Of a DNA stretch of 64,000 nt, positions 54,986-64,000 are shown piece after piece. Location: the NCBI RefSeq assembly GCF_964026545.1, contig NZ_OZ032156.1, forward strand, positions 930,001-994,000, in the 5' to 3' direction. Below the pieces are notes generated by a model. That model searched no databases and was not told where the DNA came from. It saw only the letters and a list, made by a program, of their open reading frames with translations. A program made the translations under genes and the position numbers. How positions within the stretch are numbered: the first letter of the stretch is position 1; each line of letters opens with the position of its first letter. The stretch is from Candidatus Tisiphia endosymbiont of Dioctria linearis. Lineage in GTDB: Bacteria; Pseudomonadota; Alphaproteobacteria; Rickettsiales; Rickettsiaceae.

Positions 54986-56227
54986 ATGCCAATTAAGATT
55001 CTCATGCCTGCTCTATCCCCAACTATGACTGAAGGGAATATTGCCAAATGGCTGAAAAAAGATGGAGATAAGGTTGCTCCAGGGGATGTTATAGCAGAAA
55101 TAGAGACAGATAAAGCTACTATGGAAGTGGAAGCTGTGGAAGAAGGGATTCTTGCTAAAATAATTGTACCACAAGGTACAGAGAATGTAGCGGTCAACTC
55201 ACTTATCGCTGTATTGCTTGAAGAAGGTGAAGATATAAGCTTATTGGATAATTTTATATCAAATATTGATAATGCTGCTAAACCATCTGCAAAGCCCGCA
55301 ATAGTTGTAGAGGAAAGTAAATCAGTTAATTTAACTCCGGAAAACAAAACAATAAAAGATACTGCTAGGATATATGCCTCGCCTTTGGCTAGAAGATTAG
55401 CAGCTATTGATAATATTGATTTGTCAAATATTCAAGGTAGTGGACCACATGGCAGAATAATTAAAAAAGATGTATTATCCTACTTAGTGCAACCAACAAA
55501 TAGTGGTAAGATTAGGGCGGTGAACAGAAATAACCAGGAGTACAGGGCTGTCCCCAATAACAATATTCGTAAAATCATCGCTAAACGTTTGCTTGAATCT
55601 AAACAAACCATCCCACATTTCTATCTATCAATAGAATGTAATATGGATAAGTTGCTTGATATTAGAGAAGATATCAATAAATCGCTGATAGAAGAGAGTA
55701 ATATTAAAATTTCTGTCAATGATTTTGTTATTTTAGCAGTAGCCAAAGCTCTAAAAATTGTACCGGAAGCAAATGCCAGTTGGGATGAATCTGCTATTCG
55801 ATATTATAACAACGTCGATGTATCAGTTGCTGTAGCAATCGATAACGGTCTTATAACACCTATCGTCAGAAATGCCGATCAAAAAGATTTGGTGACATTA
55901 TCCCGCGAATTACAAACTCTTATAAAAAAAGCCCGGGATAATAAATTAACTCCTGAAGAATTTCAAGGGGGCGGGTTTTCCGTCTCTAACCTAGGTATGT
56001 ACGGTGTTAAGAGCTTTAATGCTATAATAAATCCACCACAAAGCTGTATCCTAGCAATAGGAGCAAGCTCAAAACGTCCAATAGTTGACAATGATCAGAT
56101 AAAAGTTGCTACTATGATGGATGTTAGCCTTTCTTCTGATCACAGAGTTGTTGATGGTGCTGTTGGAGCCAAATTTTTAGCTTCATTCAAAAAATTTATA
56201 GAAAGCCCTGCATTGATGCTTATATAA
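54986..56227 (+). CDS. pdhC: Pyruvate dehydrogenase E2, dihydrolipoamide acetyltransferase
   Basis: E2 transfers acetyl groups from E1 to CoA. One lipoyl domain is present at the N-terminus (MPALSPTMTEGNIAKWLKK; lipoyl Lys in ETDKATMEVEAV). The E1/E3-binding domain follows near residues 125-160 (ASPLARRLAAIDNIDLSNI, GSGPHGRIIKKDV). The acetyltransferase core ends with SSDHRVVDGAVGAKF, where His and Asp are catalytic. Length 413 residues. The E1 genes (pdhA, pdhB) are not adjacent, which is usual for Rickettsia. Confidence 0.95.
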   Translation: MPIKILMPALSPTMTEGNIAKWLKKDGDKVAPGDVIAEIETDKATMEVEAVEEGILAKIIVPQGTENVAVNSLIAVLLEEGEDISLLDNFISNIDNAAKPSAKPAIVVEESKSVNLTPENKTIKDTARIYASPLARRLAAIDNIDLSNIQGSGPHGRIIKKDVLSYLVQPTNSGKIRAVNRNNQEYRAVPNNNIRKIIAKRLLESKQTIPHFYLSIECNMDKLLDIREDINKSLIEESNIKISVNDFVILAVAKALKIVPEANASWDESAIRYYNNVDVSVAVAIDNGLITPIVRNADQKDLVTLSRELQTLIKKARDNKLTPEEFQGGGFSVSNLGMYGVKSFNAIINPPQSCILAIGASSKRPIVDNDQIKVATMMDVSLSSDHRVVDGAVGAKFLASFKKFIESPALMLI

Positions 56228-56284
56228 TTTCTGATTTGCATCTTATCTTCATCACAACTTAAAACTTAAATCATAGAATAAATT

Positions 56285-57352
56285 ATGAGCTTTTCTGATA
56301 ATCTAACAAAAATCTTAAATAAATACGAGGAATTATCAAAAAAATTAAGCACTGGTATAGTCGGAGAAGAATTTATCAAAGCATCAAAGGAGTATGCTGG
56401 ATTAGAGCCAATTGTTCAAACAATTAATGAATATAATAAATCTACATCCGAGTTACGCGATATCAAAGAAATGGCACAAGAAGCAAATTTAGACCATGAT
56501 ACGCAGTCGATGATATATGATGAAATACATCGTTTAGAAGCCCTGATGCCCAAACTAGAAAGGGCAGTCAAACTCTCTTTACTACCAAAAGATGAAGCTG
56601 ATACAAAAAATGCTATTATTGAGGTAAGAGCTGGTAGCGGTGGAGAAGAAGCGGCATTATTTGCAGCAACTTTATTTAATATGTATCACAGATACGCCGA
56701 ATTAAAAAGTTGGCGTTTTGAAATATTATCAATCTCAGATACTGGTATTGGCGGATATAAAGAAGCATCAGCCCTAATTCAAGGACGAGATGTATTTTCT
56801 AAACTTAAATTCGAATCAGGCGTCCACCGAGTGCAAAGAGTCCCTGAGACTGAGTCAAGTGGTAGGATCCATACTTCGGCAGCTACCGTTGCCGTCTTGC
56901 CTGAAGCAGAAGATGTAGACGTTAAGATCGATGACAAAGATTTACGAATTGACACATATCGAGCATCGGGAGCCGGTGGACAACACGTCAATACCACCGA
57001 ATCAGCGGTAAGGATTACCCATTTACCAACTGGTATTGTTGTTGCCTTACAAGATGAAAAATCACAGCATAAAAATAAAGCTAAGGCTATGAAAATTCTT
57101 CGTTCTAGGGTTTATGAAGCAGAGCGATATAAAAAAGATATGGAAAGAGCAGAAGCACGTAAAGGTCAAGTTGGTTCTGGTGATAGATCGGAAAGAATTC
57201 GTACCTATAACTTTCCGCAAGGTAGAGTATCTGATCATAGAATTAACCTAACTCTCTACAAAATAGAAGATGTCGTAAAAAACGGGCAGTTAGACGAATT
57301 TATTGAAGCTTTAATATCGGCTGATGAAGCAAGAAAACTCTCAGAAGTTTAA
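56285..57352 (+). CDS. prfA: Peptide chain release factor 1
   Basis: RF1 reads UAA and UAG and triggers peptide release. The 355-residue protein has the GGQ motif in [17 protein letters not shown] and the preceding [24 protein letters not shown]. The C-terminal part ([20 protein letters not shown]) is conserved. A normal RF1 means that UAG should end translation, which bears on the amber-split STAND genes at 20445-25021. Confidence 0.96.
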   Translation: MSFSDNLTKILNKYEELSKKLSTGIVGEEFIKASKEYAGLEPIVQTINEYNKSTSELRDIKEMAQEANLDHDTQSMIYDEIHRLEALMPKLERAVKLSLLPKDEADTKNAIIEVRAGSGGEEAALFAATLFNMYHRYAELKSWRFEILSISDTGIGGYKEASALIQGRDVFSKLKFESGVHRVQRVPETESSGRIHTSAATVAVLPEAEDVDVKIDDKDLRIDTYRASGAGGQHVNTTESAVRITHLPTGIVVALQDEKSQHKNKAKAMKILRSRVYEAERYKKDMERAEARKGQVGSGDRSERIRTYNFPQGRVSDHRINLTLYKIEDVVKNGQLDEFIEALISADEARKLSEV

Positions 57353-57380
57353 ATATACTCAAATGATTTGAGTATATTTA
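57350..57380. terminator. Perfect palindrome at the prfA stop codon
   Basis: TAAATATACTCAAAT, one base, and its exact complement form a 31-bp hairpin that begins with the prfA stop codon. It lacks a clear U-tract, so it may be a terminator or an mRNA-end stabiliser. Related sequence (ATACTCAAATGATTTGA) occurs near 51810. Confidence 0.5.
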
Positions 57381-57387
57381 GCTTACC

Positions 57388-57512
57388 CGTCTATTAGCGA
57401 GATCACGTAAGATATCCCAAACGTCATGGCTCAGAGCCGCTTTGCGGCGACGCGGCAATCCATAAAAGTTGATTAGAAATTGCTTCGTCGGCTCACGCCT
57501 CCTCTCAAGGAC
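57388..57512. repeat. Palindromic repeat, variant left end, with internal addition
   Basis: It begins CGTCTATTAGCGAGATCACG and ends degenerate (CCTCCTCTCAAGGAC). A 20-base piece (GCTCAGAGCCGCTTTGCGGC) enlarges the left half. Confidence 0.7.
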
Positions 57513-57570
57513 AGAGTAATGTTAGTCGGGCTAGTTATATGTTAATCATTTAAGTTTATAAGGAATAAAC

Positions 57571-57754
57571 ATGCAAATCTTATATTTTTTAAAGGCTACG
57601 CCATTTTATGTATATTTATTATTTGGTTACTTAATTTTTATAGGAGTTAAAGCAACTAAGCAAAGAGTTATATCACCACCAAGATCATTTATTGCTCCTG
57701 TTATTTTCTATAAAAGGATATTCTAGTGTAAAAGATTTAATGTTATTTTTTATA
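57571..57754 (+). pseudogene. 5' part of a DUF6622-like membrane-protein gene, disrupted by IS630
   Basis: The frame starts at ATG 57571 (AAGGAATAAAC upstream) and reads MQILYFLKATPFYVYLLFGY, one hydrophobic helix, then KQRVISPPRSFIAP. An early TAG at 57724 reflects a one-base excess in an A-run near 57712-57715. In the next frame GYSSVKDLMLFF leads straight to the IS630 boundary. The other half is at 58680-58951. Joining both halves after removing the IS gives a small membrane protein that resembles the DUF6622 family. Confidence 0.65.
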
Positions 57755-57771
57755 TAGCAAAAGCAGTTAAG

Positions 57772-58293
57772 TTATGTTACAGCAAAGAATGCACAAATGG
57801 TGTTATACAATTCTTGTGAAAGCCCGATTTTTTGTTTAATCCACCTTTTCATATTAGCCCAAAATTTCTCTATTGGATTTAGGTCAGGAGAGTAAGGTGG
57901 TAAAAATATTACCCTACATCCTACTGATTCTATTAAATCTTTAGTCTTCTTAGACTTATGAAAAGCAGCATTGTCTAAAATCACAACTTGACCAGCTATA
58001 AGCTCTTTTATCAAAAATTGCTCTACCCAATTATTAAATAGTTCGGTATTACAGGTGCCATTGAATACAAAAGGGGCTATAGATTTATTACCTACCAAAC
58101 CTGCTATAATATTCGTCCTTTGGTAATACTTCCCACTCTTCTTTGCTTGTAGTGTTTGACCTTTCTTTCCCCAACCTCTATCTTGGGTAATGTTCATCTC
58201 TATTCCGCTCTCATCTATATACACAAGCGCATCTGTAGCTAGATCTTTGATATCTTCTAAATACTTACATCGCTTTTCAGCATTAGCTTCCAC
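57772..58293 (-). CDS. IS630 transposase, DDE catalytic frame (orfB)
   Basis: This frame encodes the catalytic part of the transposase. The DDE residues are in VYIDESGIE, VILDNAAFHKS and PYSPDLNPIEKFWANMKRW. The first ATG gives 173 residues, but homology extends upstream to KKAFTYVEANAEKRCKYL, which begins at an A8 run shared with orfA. The protein is therefore most likely made as a fusion through a -1 frameshift. The stop codon lies inside the left terminal repeat. Confidence 0.85.
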   Translation of the reverse strand: MEANAEKRCKYLEDIKDLATDALVYIDESGIEMNITQDRGWGKKGQTLQAKKSGKYYQRTNIIAGLVGNKSIAPFVFNGTCNTELFNNWVEQFLIKELIAGQVVILDNAAFHKSKKTKDLIESVGCRVIFLPPYSPDLNPIEKFWANMKRWIKQKIGLSQELYNTICAFFAVT

Positions 58294-58628
58294 ATAGGTA
58301 AAGGCTTTTTTTTATAACTAAATCCCAATTGTCTTAGCCAATATCTTGCCCCACTAGCGCTTATCCCAAATTTCTTACCAATATCTTCCGTTTTGCTATT
58401 AGGATTTTCTTCTACATACTTGATAAAATCATCCATTTCTATACTAGGCTTTGCTCCTTTATACTTCCTTGCTTGATAATGACCTTCTTTCTTATACCTT
58501 ACATGCCATGTATTTACTGTTGTAGGGCTCAATTGAAAAACTCTAGATGCTGACCTTTGACTATTTCCTGCTTCTAGATATTTTATTACTTTTTCTCTTA
58601 AATCTATACTGTATGGGCTAGTTGACAT
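58257..58628 (-). CDS. IS630 transposase, helix-turn-helix frame (orfA)
   Basis: This 123-residue frame is the DNA-binding N-terminus: YSIDLREKVIKYLEAGNSQR, SASRVFQLSPTTVNTW and a second helix-turn-helix (KTEDIGKKFGISASGARYWL). After GFSYKKK it leaves the conserved frame at an A8 run (58306-58313 on the plus strand), where a -1 shift joins it to orfB. On its own it would end in an unconserved tail (PLPMWKLMLKSDVSI). Confidence 0.85.
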   Translation of the reverse strand: MSTSPYSIDLREKVIKYLEAGNSQRSASRVFQLSPTTVNTWHVRYKKEGHYQARKYKGAKPSIEMDDFIKYVEENPNSKTEDIGKKFGISASGARYWLRQLGFSYKKKPLPMWKLMLKSDVSI

Positions 58629-58679
58629 TTTTCATTTTATATTATCACAATCACTAACATAACTCAACTGCCTTTACTA

Positions 58680-58951
58680 TAGTACTAATTATCTCTATTA
58701 TTGTTAATTGGCAATTTTTTGACAAACCACCTATGCAAATTAATAATAATAAAATAATTATTCCAGGTTCGTGGCAACCATTTATATTGATAATCATCAT
58801 TTTTTCAACCAAATATTTTTTTGGGTATATGCACGCTGTAAATCCAGAGCTAGCCACAAAATATAAAATAATAGAATTAATAATCTCAAGTTGGACATTG
58901 GGAATCATGTTTTTTAAAGCAATATATTATTATAGCTATAAAACAAAATAA
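58680..58951 (+). pseudogene. 3' part of the IS630-disrupted DUF6622-like gene
   Basis: In the frame restored by removing the IS this reads VLIISIIIVNWQFFDKPPMQ, then IIIPGSWQPFILIIIIFSTK, YFFGYMHAVNPELATKYK and a last helix. PGSW, the YxxG helix and the NPEL turn recall DUF6622 proteins. An internal ATG at 58733 could give a 72-residue remnant, but the promoter and first helices are cut off. After the stop lies a lone CAGAGCCTAGGA repeat end (58970). Confidence 0.65.
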
Positions 58952-59086
58952 CTATGGCAGAAAATTGATCAGAGCCTAGGATACTGTCGGAAGTAACTAA
59001 TTAATTGAAACTTTTTCAAGTGTTATACAAATTTTACTAGACTTAGAAAGCTAATAATTATATAAAACTTATCAATCGTTATAAAA

Positions 59087-59163
59087 GGGCCTGTAGTTCA
59101 GTTGGTTAGAACCCACCGCTCATAACGGTGTTGTCGCAGGTTCAAGTCCTGCCGGGCCCACCA
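59087..59163 (+). tRNA. tRNA-Ile (CAU anticodon, lysidine-type)
   Basis: The 77-nt cloverleaf includes an encoded CCA end. The acceptor stem is GGGCCTG with CGGGCCC; the anticodon loop CTCATAA carries CAT at 59121-59123; the T arm is GCAGGTTCAAGTCCTGC. The D stem GTTC/GAAC is a compensated variant of the usual GCTC/GAGC. The GGGCC start fits tRNA-Ile2, whose C34 is changed to lysidine by TilS to read AUA, and not an elongator or initiator tRNA-Met. lptG begins 30 nt downstream. Confidence 0.88.
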
Positions 59164-59193
59164 AAAATCAATAGGTGAAAGGTTTATTTTAAA

Positions 59194-60282
59194 ATGATTA
59201 ATTTCAGAATACTTTCAATTTACCTATTTAGACTATATTGTAGCTATTTTATCGGTATATTGCTTCTGCTTATTGGGGTTTTAATTCTTTCAAATATCTT
59301 TGATCTTTTACAGAAATTTAAAGATATTTATATTCCTACACATTCTTTTTGGAAACTAGTGTTATATAAAATACCTTACTTGGTTAATGAAGTAGCTTCT
59401 CTGCTTAGCTTTATTGCAATGTTATTTTTTCTAAGAAGACTAACTAAACATAACGAATTAATAACTATTTTATGCAATGGTATACATATTTGGCGGGTTA
59501 TTACTGTTCCGTTTTTTGCAGCGATTATTCTTGGTATAATATTAATAACTATATGTAACCCTATTGGTACACTCGGCTTACATAAATATGAATCTTTAAA
59601 AGCAGAATTGCTTAAAAAGCCAGCTACTAACCTTAGCATATCAAAATCGGGGCTACTATTTCTTGAAAATTACCAAGGCAATAAAAGAATTATTCAGGCT
59701 GGATCTATTGATGTAGTGAATAATAAGTTAAATAAGATTATTATATTATCTTTGGATAATGAAAATAATTTTATAAAAAGAATTGATGCGCAATATGGCG
59801 TTTTAATAGATAATAATTTTACACTAACTTCCGTAAAATTTTCAGATGATAATAGCTTCAAAAAATATGAACATCTTACCGTTCCAACAAATTTGTCAAT
59901 AAGTAACTTACTAAATAGTTTTATAACTCCTGAGATGATTGCTATTTGGGATTTACCAGATACAATTAAGCAATTAGTAAAATTTGGTTTACCAATAACT
60001 AACTATCAGATTTATTTCTATAAACAGTTATTTAAACCTATAATTATGGCTACTACCGTAATTTTAGCAGCATGCTTTTTTAGCCTCAGGCAACGTGATA
60101 ATTCTCAGGAAAAAATTTTAGTAATTGGTTTATTTTTAGGTTTTATTATTTATTCTTTATTAGAGGTGTTGTTTAAAATACTTGCATATAATGCAACTCC
60201 TCCTTTCTTAGCTATTTTATTACCAAATATATGTATATTATTTTTCAGTAATTTTGTTATTATGCATTCTAAGAAAATTTGA
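59194..60282 (+). CDS. lptG: LptF/LptG-family permease (LPS export), LptG-like
   Basis: LptF and LptG are the membrane subunits of the LptB2FG transporter that extracts LPS from the inner membrane. The 362-residue protein has three N-terminal helices (including SYFIGILLLLIGVLILSNIF), a periplasmic jellyroll of about 150 residues and three C-terminal helices, the YjgP/YjgQ layout. The conserved KIPYLVNEVASLLSFIAMLF coupling region and NPIGT turn are present. Whether it is LptF or LptG is not certain; I favour LptG from the short N-terminus. mreB follows after 71 nt. Confidence 0.82.
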   Translation: MINFRILSIYLFRLYCSYFIGILLLLIGVLILSNIFDLLQKFKDIYIPTHSFWKLVLYKIPYLVNEVASLLSFIAMLFFLRRLTKHNELITILCNGIHIWRVITVPFFAAIILGIILITICNPIGTLGLHKYESLKAELLKKPATNLSISKSGLLFLENYQGNKRIIQAGSIDVVNNKLNKIIILSLDNENNFIKRIDAQYGVLIDNNFTLTSVKFSDDNSFKKYEHLTVPTNLSISNLLNSFITPEMIAIWDLPDTIKQLVKFGLPITNYQIYFYKQLFKPIIMATTVILAACFFSLRQRDNSQEKILVIGLFLGFIIYSLLEVLFKILAYNATPPFLAILLPNICILFFSNFVIMHSKKI

Positions 60283-60335
60283 TATATTCAAATGTATTTA
60301 ATCTTGAGAATTGATATAAGATGGTTAGAACTTAA

Positions 60336-61394
<1,059 letters not shown>

Positions 61395-61397
61395 CAA

Positions 61398-62234
61398 ATG
61401 GCATTACTGGCAAATAGAATAAAGAATCCTAGTAGAATATTAGGGTTATCTAAATTTATACTTGTTGCCGCGAAACGCGGTATAGTTTTAGTTTTTATCA
61501 TATCTTCGCTTTACTTATTTATTGCTACTCCCAAAAGACTCTCTTCTATGTCTCTTGAAATCGTTGGACATGTTATGTTTAGTGGCTTGCTAATTCATGA
61601 AAATGTATTTAAACAAATTAACCTAATAACCCAAAATTTTATTTATTTACGGGACTTAGCAAGAGAAAATATTGAATTACAATTAGAGGTGGCAAGATTA
61701 AGAAGCTTGCAGAGTGATATATATTTAATCCAATCTGAAAATAGAGAGCTAAAACAACTATTATCAGTTATAGAAGAAGAGCAATATAGCTATGTTAGTG
61801 CTAAATTGTTAAGCGTCTCATTAAATCCCTTCAGTAAAACTGCTTTACTGTCAGCTGGGGCAAAACATGGTGTGGCAATTGATCAAATAGTTACCAACAG
61901 TGAAGGATTAGTTGGACGAGTAATACAGGTAAGCAACAATTATTCTAAGATAATTTTAGTTAATGACGTGAATTCTAGAATTCCGATCACTACAACCTCT
62001 TCAAAAGAAAAAGGTATCATGAGTGGTTATGGTAACGGTAGTAAAATACTCTATTTACCAAAAAACCACTTAGTGCAAAAAGGCGAGAAAGTTATAACCT
62101 CTGGTTATGGAAATATTTATCCTTATGGCATAACAGTTGGTTACGTAAACAAAGCAAATTCAGAAAATGTTCTTGTAAAACCTATAGTTGACTTATCTAA
62201 AACTAAGTTTGTCAGCATATTACTTCCACAATGA
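61398..62234 (+). CDS. mreC: Rod-shape determining protein MreC
   Basis: MreC links MreB to the periplasmic wall-synthesis enzymes. The 278-residue protein has one membrane helix (GIVLVFIISSLYLFIATP), then a coiled coil (RENIELQLEVARLRSLQS), then the periplasmic beta domain (SAGAKHGVAIDQIVTNSEG, LVGRVIQVSNNYSKI and DVNSRIPITT). It begins 3 nt after mreB. No mreD is seen next; queE begins 19 nt after its stop. Confidence 0.92.
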   Translation: MALLANRIKNPSRILGLSKFILVAAKRGIVLVFIISSLYLFIATPKRLSSMSLEIVGHVMFSGLLIHENVFKQINLITQNFIYLRDLARENIELQLEVARLRSLQSDIYLIQSENRELKQLLSVIEEEQYSYVSAKLLSVSLNPFSKTALLSAGAKHGVAIDQIVTNSEGLVGRVIQVSNNYSKIILVNDVNSRIPITTTSSKEKGIMSGYGNGSKILYLPKNHLVQKGEKVITSGYGNIYPYGITVGYVNKANSENVLVKPIVDLSKTKFVSILLPQ

Positions 62235-62253
62235 ATCTTTTATACTATATTTT

Positions 62254-62928
62254 ATGTTTGGACAAAATCCCAAAAGGGCAGCAATATTTAATGACGGGAC
62301 TAGCCTAGAGATTAAAAGTATCTTTAAGACTATTCAGGGAGAAGGTCCTTTTGTCGGCATGCCTGCTGTCTTTATTAGGCTTGGTGGATGCAATCTAGCT
62401 TGTAATTTTTGCGATACTGAATTTGAAGATTTTAATATATTGACTATTAATAATATTATCGAAGAAGTCCAAAGACTTACAATTAATATTAAATTAGTGG
62501 TTATAACTGGTGGCGAGCCTTTTCGTCAACCTATAGAATTATTATGTCATAAATTAATATATCTAGATTATTTGGTGCAAATAGAAACTAATGGCACATT
62601 ATATCGTGATCTTCCGGATAAAGTGCATATAATCTGCTCCCCCAAAGCTACAAAAAATGGGGCTACAAAAAATGGTTATTCCCTATTGCGGGATGACTTA
62701 TTATCTCGCATTAATGCTCTAAAATTCTTAGTAGCTAAAAATATACCAGAATATTCTAACATACCTGAAGTCGGGCAAAGTAAATATAATATACCAGTAT
62801 TTATCCAGCCTATGGATCAAAACAACCCATTGCTAAATAAAGAGAATGAACAACTGGCTATTGATTTGGCACTTAAGTATGGTTATCGCCTTTCTATACA
62901 AATCCATAAGATTTTGGGTATTGAGTAA
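62254..62928 (+). CDS. queE: 7-carboxy-7-deazaguanine synthase QueE
   Basis: QueE is a radical SAM enzyme that makes the 7-deazaguanine core of queuosine. The 224-residue product has the cluster-binding CNLACNFCDTEF (CX3CX2C), the substrate region IFKTIQGEGPFVGMPAVFIR and GGEPFRQP. ATG 62254 is chosen because the family starts just before EIKSIFKTIQGEG; a longer frame from 62188 would run inside mreC. Partners queC, queD and tgt are not in the window. Confidence 0.9.
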   Translation: MFGQNPKRAAIFNDGTSLEIKSIFKTIQGEGPFVGMPAVFIRLGGCNLACNFCDTEFEDFNILTINNIIEEVQRLTINIKLVVITGGEPFRQPIELLCHKLIYLDYLVQIETNGTLYRDLPDKVHIICSPKATKNGATKNGYSLLRDDLLSRINALKFLVAKNIPEYSNIPEVGQSKYNIPVFIQPMDQNNPLLNKENEQLAIDLALKYGYRLSIQIHKILGIE

Positions 62929-62932
62929 ACAT

Positions 62933-64000
62933 TTATTTCTCCCCCTCCTCTAATTTTTTATGATATAATTTATAATATTCTGCTTTATTTTCTATAAGCT
63001 GTGAATGAGTTCCTTGCTCAAATATCATACCAGATTTCATAACAATTATGTGATCAACATCCTTAATACTCGATAAACGATGGGTTATAATTAAGGTAGT
63101 CTTACCTTTGCGAATATTTACTAAAGAATTTAAAATTAATCGCTCAGAATTTTGGTCTAACGAACTTGTTGCCTCATCCCAAACTAAAATTGCTGCTGGC
63201 TTCAAAAATGCTCTGGCTATCGCCAAACGTTGACGTTGCCCCCCTGAAAGTGTTAAACCTTGATTACCAATCATCGTGTCGTAGCCGGATGGAAGCTGTG
63301 AAATAAACTCATCAGCATCAGCATATTTTGCTGCAGTAATAATTTCACTGCGAGTGGCATCTGGGTTACCATAAGCAATATTTTCTGCAACGCTAGTGTC
63401 AAATAATGTAGTATCTTGCGTTACTAAAGAGATTTGCCGTCTTAAAGAGTCAATTTTTATATCTTTAATATCGTAATCATCAATTAAAATTTGCCCGCTA
63501 GTTGGGTTATAAAATCTTACTAATAAATTAGCTAATGAAGTTTTACCGCTACCAGAACGTCCTATAACAGCTGTAGTCTTCCCTTGCATTAATTGTAAAT
63601 TCAGATGCTTTAAAGCTACTTTATTATTAAATTTTAGCTCTACATTGTTAAAAATTACTGATGGATTAACCAACTGAACAGTTCGAGCATTTACACTATC
63701 TTTGATAATAGGTTCAGTATCTAGAATATTAAATATTCTTCTTGCTGCAGCAATACCCTCTTGTAGGTTCATATTTAAAGATACTAAACTCTTAAAAGGT
63801 CTATAAGCTGTAGTAAAAGCTGTAATAAAAGCAAAAAATGCTCCTGGAGTAGTTTCTCCTTCTATGACTAATAGTCCACCATACCAGATAAGTCCTCCAA
63901 CTGTGATACCGCTTAATATTTCCATAAGTGGCGAGATCAGTGCATCCAATTTTGCAGTTTTTTTTAGAAAACGTAAAATATTACTGGAGATCAATAAAGC
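62933..64000 (-). CDS. MsbA-like ABC exporter, C-terminal part (5' end outside window)
   Basis: This is the C-terminal part of a lipid-A/multidrug-type ABC half-exporter. The frame is open to base 64000, so the N-terminal helices are missing. Visible are the last membrane helices (LMEILSGITVGGLIWYGG), the coupling region and a full nucleotide-binding domain: Walker A GRSGSGKTS, signature LSGGQRQRLAIARAF, Walker B ILVWDEATSSLD and the switch His in ITHRLSS. The sequence style (EGIAAARRIFNILDTEP) is that of MsbA. It converges on queE with 4 nt between stop codons. Confidence 0.9.
   Translation of the reverse strand, partial: ALLISSNILRFLKKTAKLDALISPLMEILSGITVGGLIWYGGLLVIEGETTPGAFFAFITAFTTAYRPFKSLVSLNMNLQEGIAAARRIFNILDTEPIIKDSVNARTVQLVNPSVIFNNVELKFNNKVALKHLNLQLMQGKTTAVIGRSGSGKTSLANLLVRFYNPTSGQILIDDYDIKDIKIDSLRRQISLVTQDTTLFDTSVAENIAYGNPDATRSEIITAAKYADADEFISQLPSGYDTMIGNQGLTLSGGQRQRLAIARAFLKPAAILVWDEATSSLDQNSERLILNSLVNIRKGKTTLIITHRLSSIKDVDHIIVMKSGMIFEQGTHSQLIENKAEYYKLYHKKLEEGEK

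Larger units (their letters stand above)
57755..58679 (-). mobile_element. IS630-family insertion sequence
   Basis: This 925-bp element has imperfect terminal inverted repeats of 25 bp (left TAGCAAAAGCAGTTAAGTTA; right end, reversed, TAGTAAAGGCAGTTGAGTTA). It is flanked by TA on each side, the usual IS630 target duplication. It carries two overlapping transposase frames on the minus strand. Excising it with one TA restores a continuous frame in the host gene. Confidence 0.9.

Noticed and set aside
1836..57512. Repeats considered as a CRISPR array
   Set aside because: Copies are tens to thousands of bases apart, vary in length, are palindromic over their whole span and have no regular spacers; no cas genes are present.
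59087..59163. Initiator or elongator tRNA-Met
   Set aside because: The anticodon is CAU, but the GGGCCTG acceptor stem and overall sequence fit lysidine-type tRNA-Ile2 better. A tRNA-Met identity cannot be fully excluded without a model search.

Overview
This 64-kb window is AT-rich chromosome from an obligate intracellular alphaproteobacterium of the Rickettsiales, most likely Rickettsia or a close Rickettsiaceae relative. Four things support this: an F0 ATP synthase order atpI-atpB-atpE-atpF'-atpF; a tolC-popZ-ankyrin locus that looks like the Rickettsia tolC/RARP-1 locus; many transporters of the ProP, AmpG, APC and DHA2 types; and two Rickettsia palindromic elements (RPE), one inserted in frame inside addA. 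Genus-level placement is inference; no 16S rRNA gene is present.

Layout. 1-7074 (+): the end of an ABC exporter, a 2-Cys peroxiredoxin, dprA, topA and gltX. 7173-20393 (-): a ProP-like transporter, aspS, an LD-carboxypeptidase, rlmH, asd, the F0 ATP synthase genes with a DsbA-like lipoprotein, and addA. 20445-27267 (-): a tandem triplication of an exported STAND (NB-ARC-like) ATPase-TPR gene. One copy is intact and two are each split by a single in-frame amber codon. 27478-32649 (-): sucA, an mnhE-like gene and a DHA2 drug exporter. 32831-38600: lineage-specific helical proteins, an EAL-domain protein and bolA. 39277-44489 (+): mnmA, an amino-acid permease, hisS and ampG. 44490-48000: IS21 remnants, strong hairpins, an AAA/DUF4143 ATPase, an RPE and an unknown protein. 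48187-57352 (+): tolC, popZ, the RARP-1-like gene, thrS, infC with an AUU start, the pyruvate dehydrogenase E2 gene and prfA. 57571-58951: a DUF6622-like membrane-protein gene broken by an IS630 element. 59087-64000: tRNA-Ile(CAU), an lptG-like gene, mreB, mreC, queE and the end of an msbA-like exporter on the minus strand.

Almost every intergenic gap carries repeats. The main family is an 80-130 bp palindrome that starts GTCATTGCGAG (or the variant GTCTATTAGCGAG) and ends with its complement. It often has an added module reading TTGTACTTTAACTTTTTTCCGTGAAC. Several copies abut genes and supply their last codons. Other repeats are a 144-bp element that provides the topA stop codon, a 165-bp MITE with 22-bp terminal inverted repeats, and a roughly 60-bp dispersed repeat.

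The strongest candidate for an undescribed system is the triplicated, signal-peptide-bearing STAND-TPR family between sucA and addA. A Sec signal on an ATP-dependent signalling ATPase suggests export towards the host, possibly by a Sec-TolC route like the one reported for RARP-1. The copies also look as if they have exchanged sequence by gene conversion.
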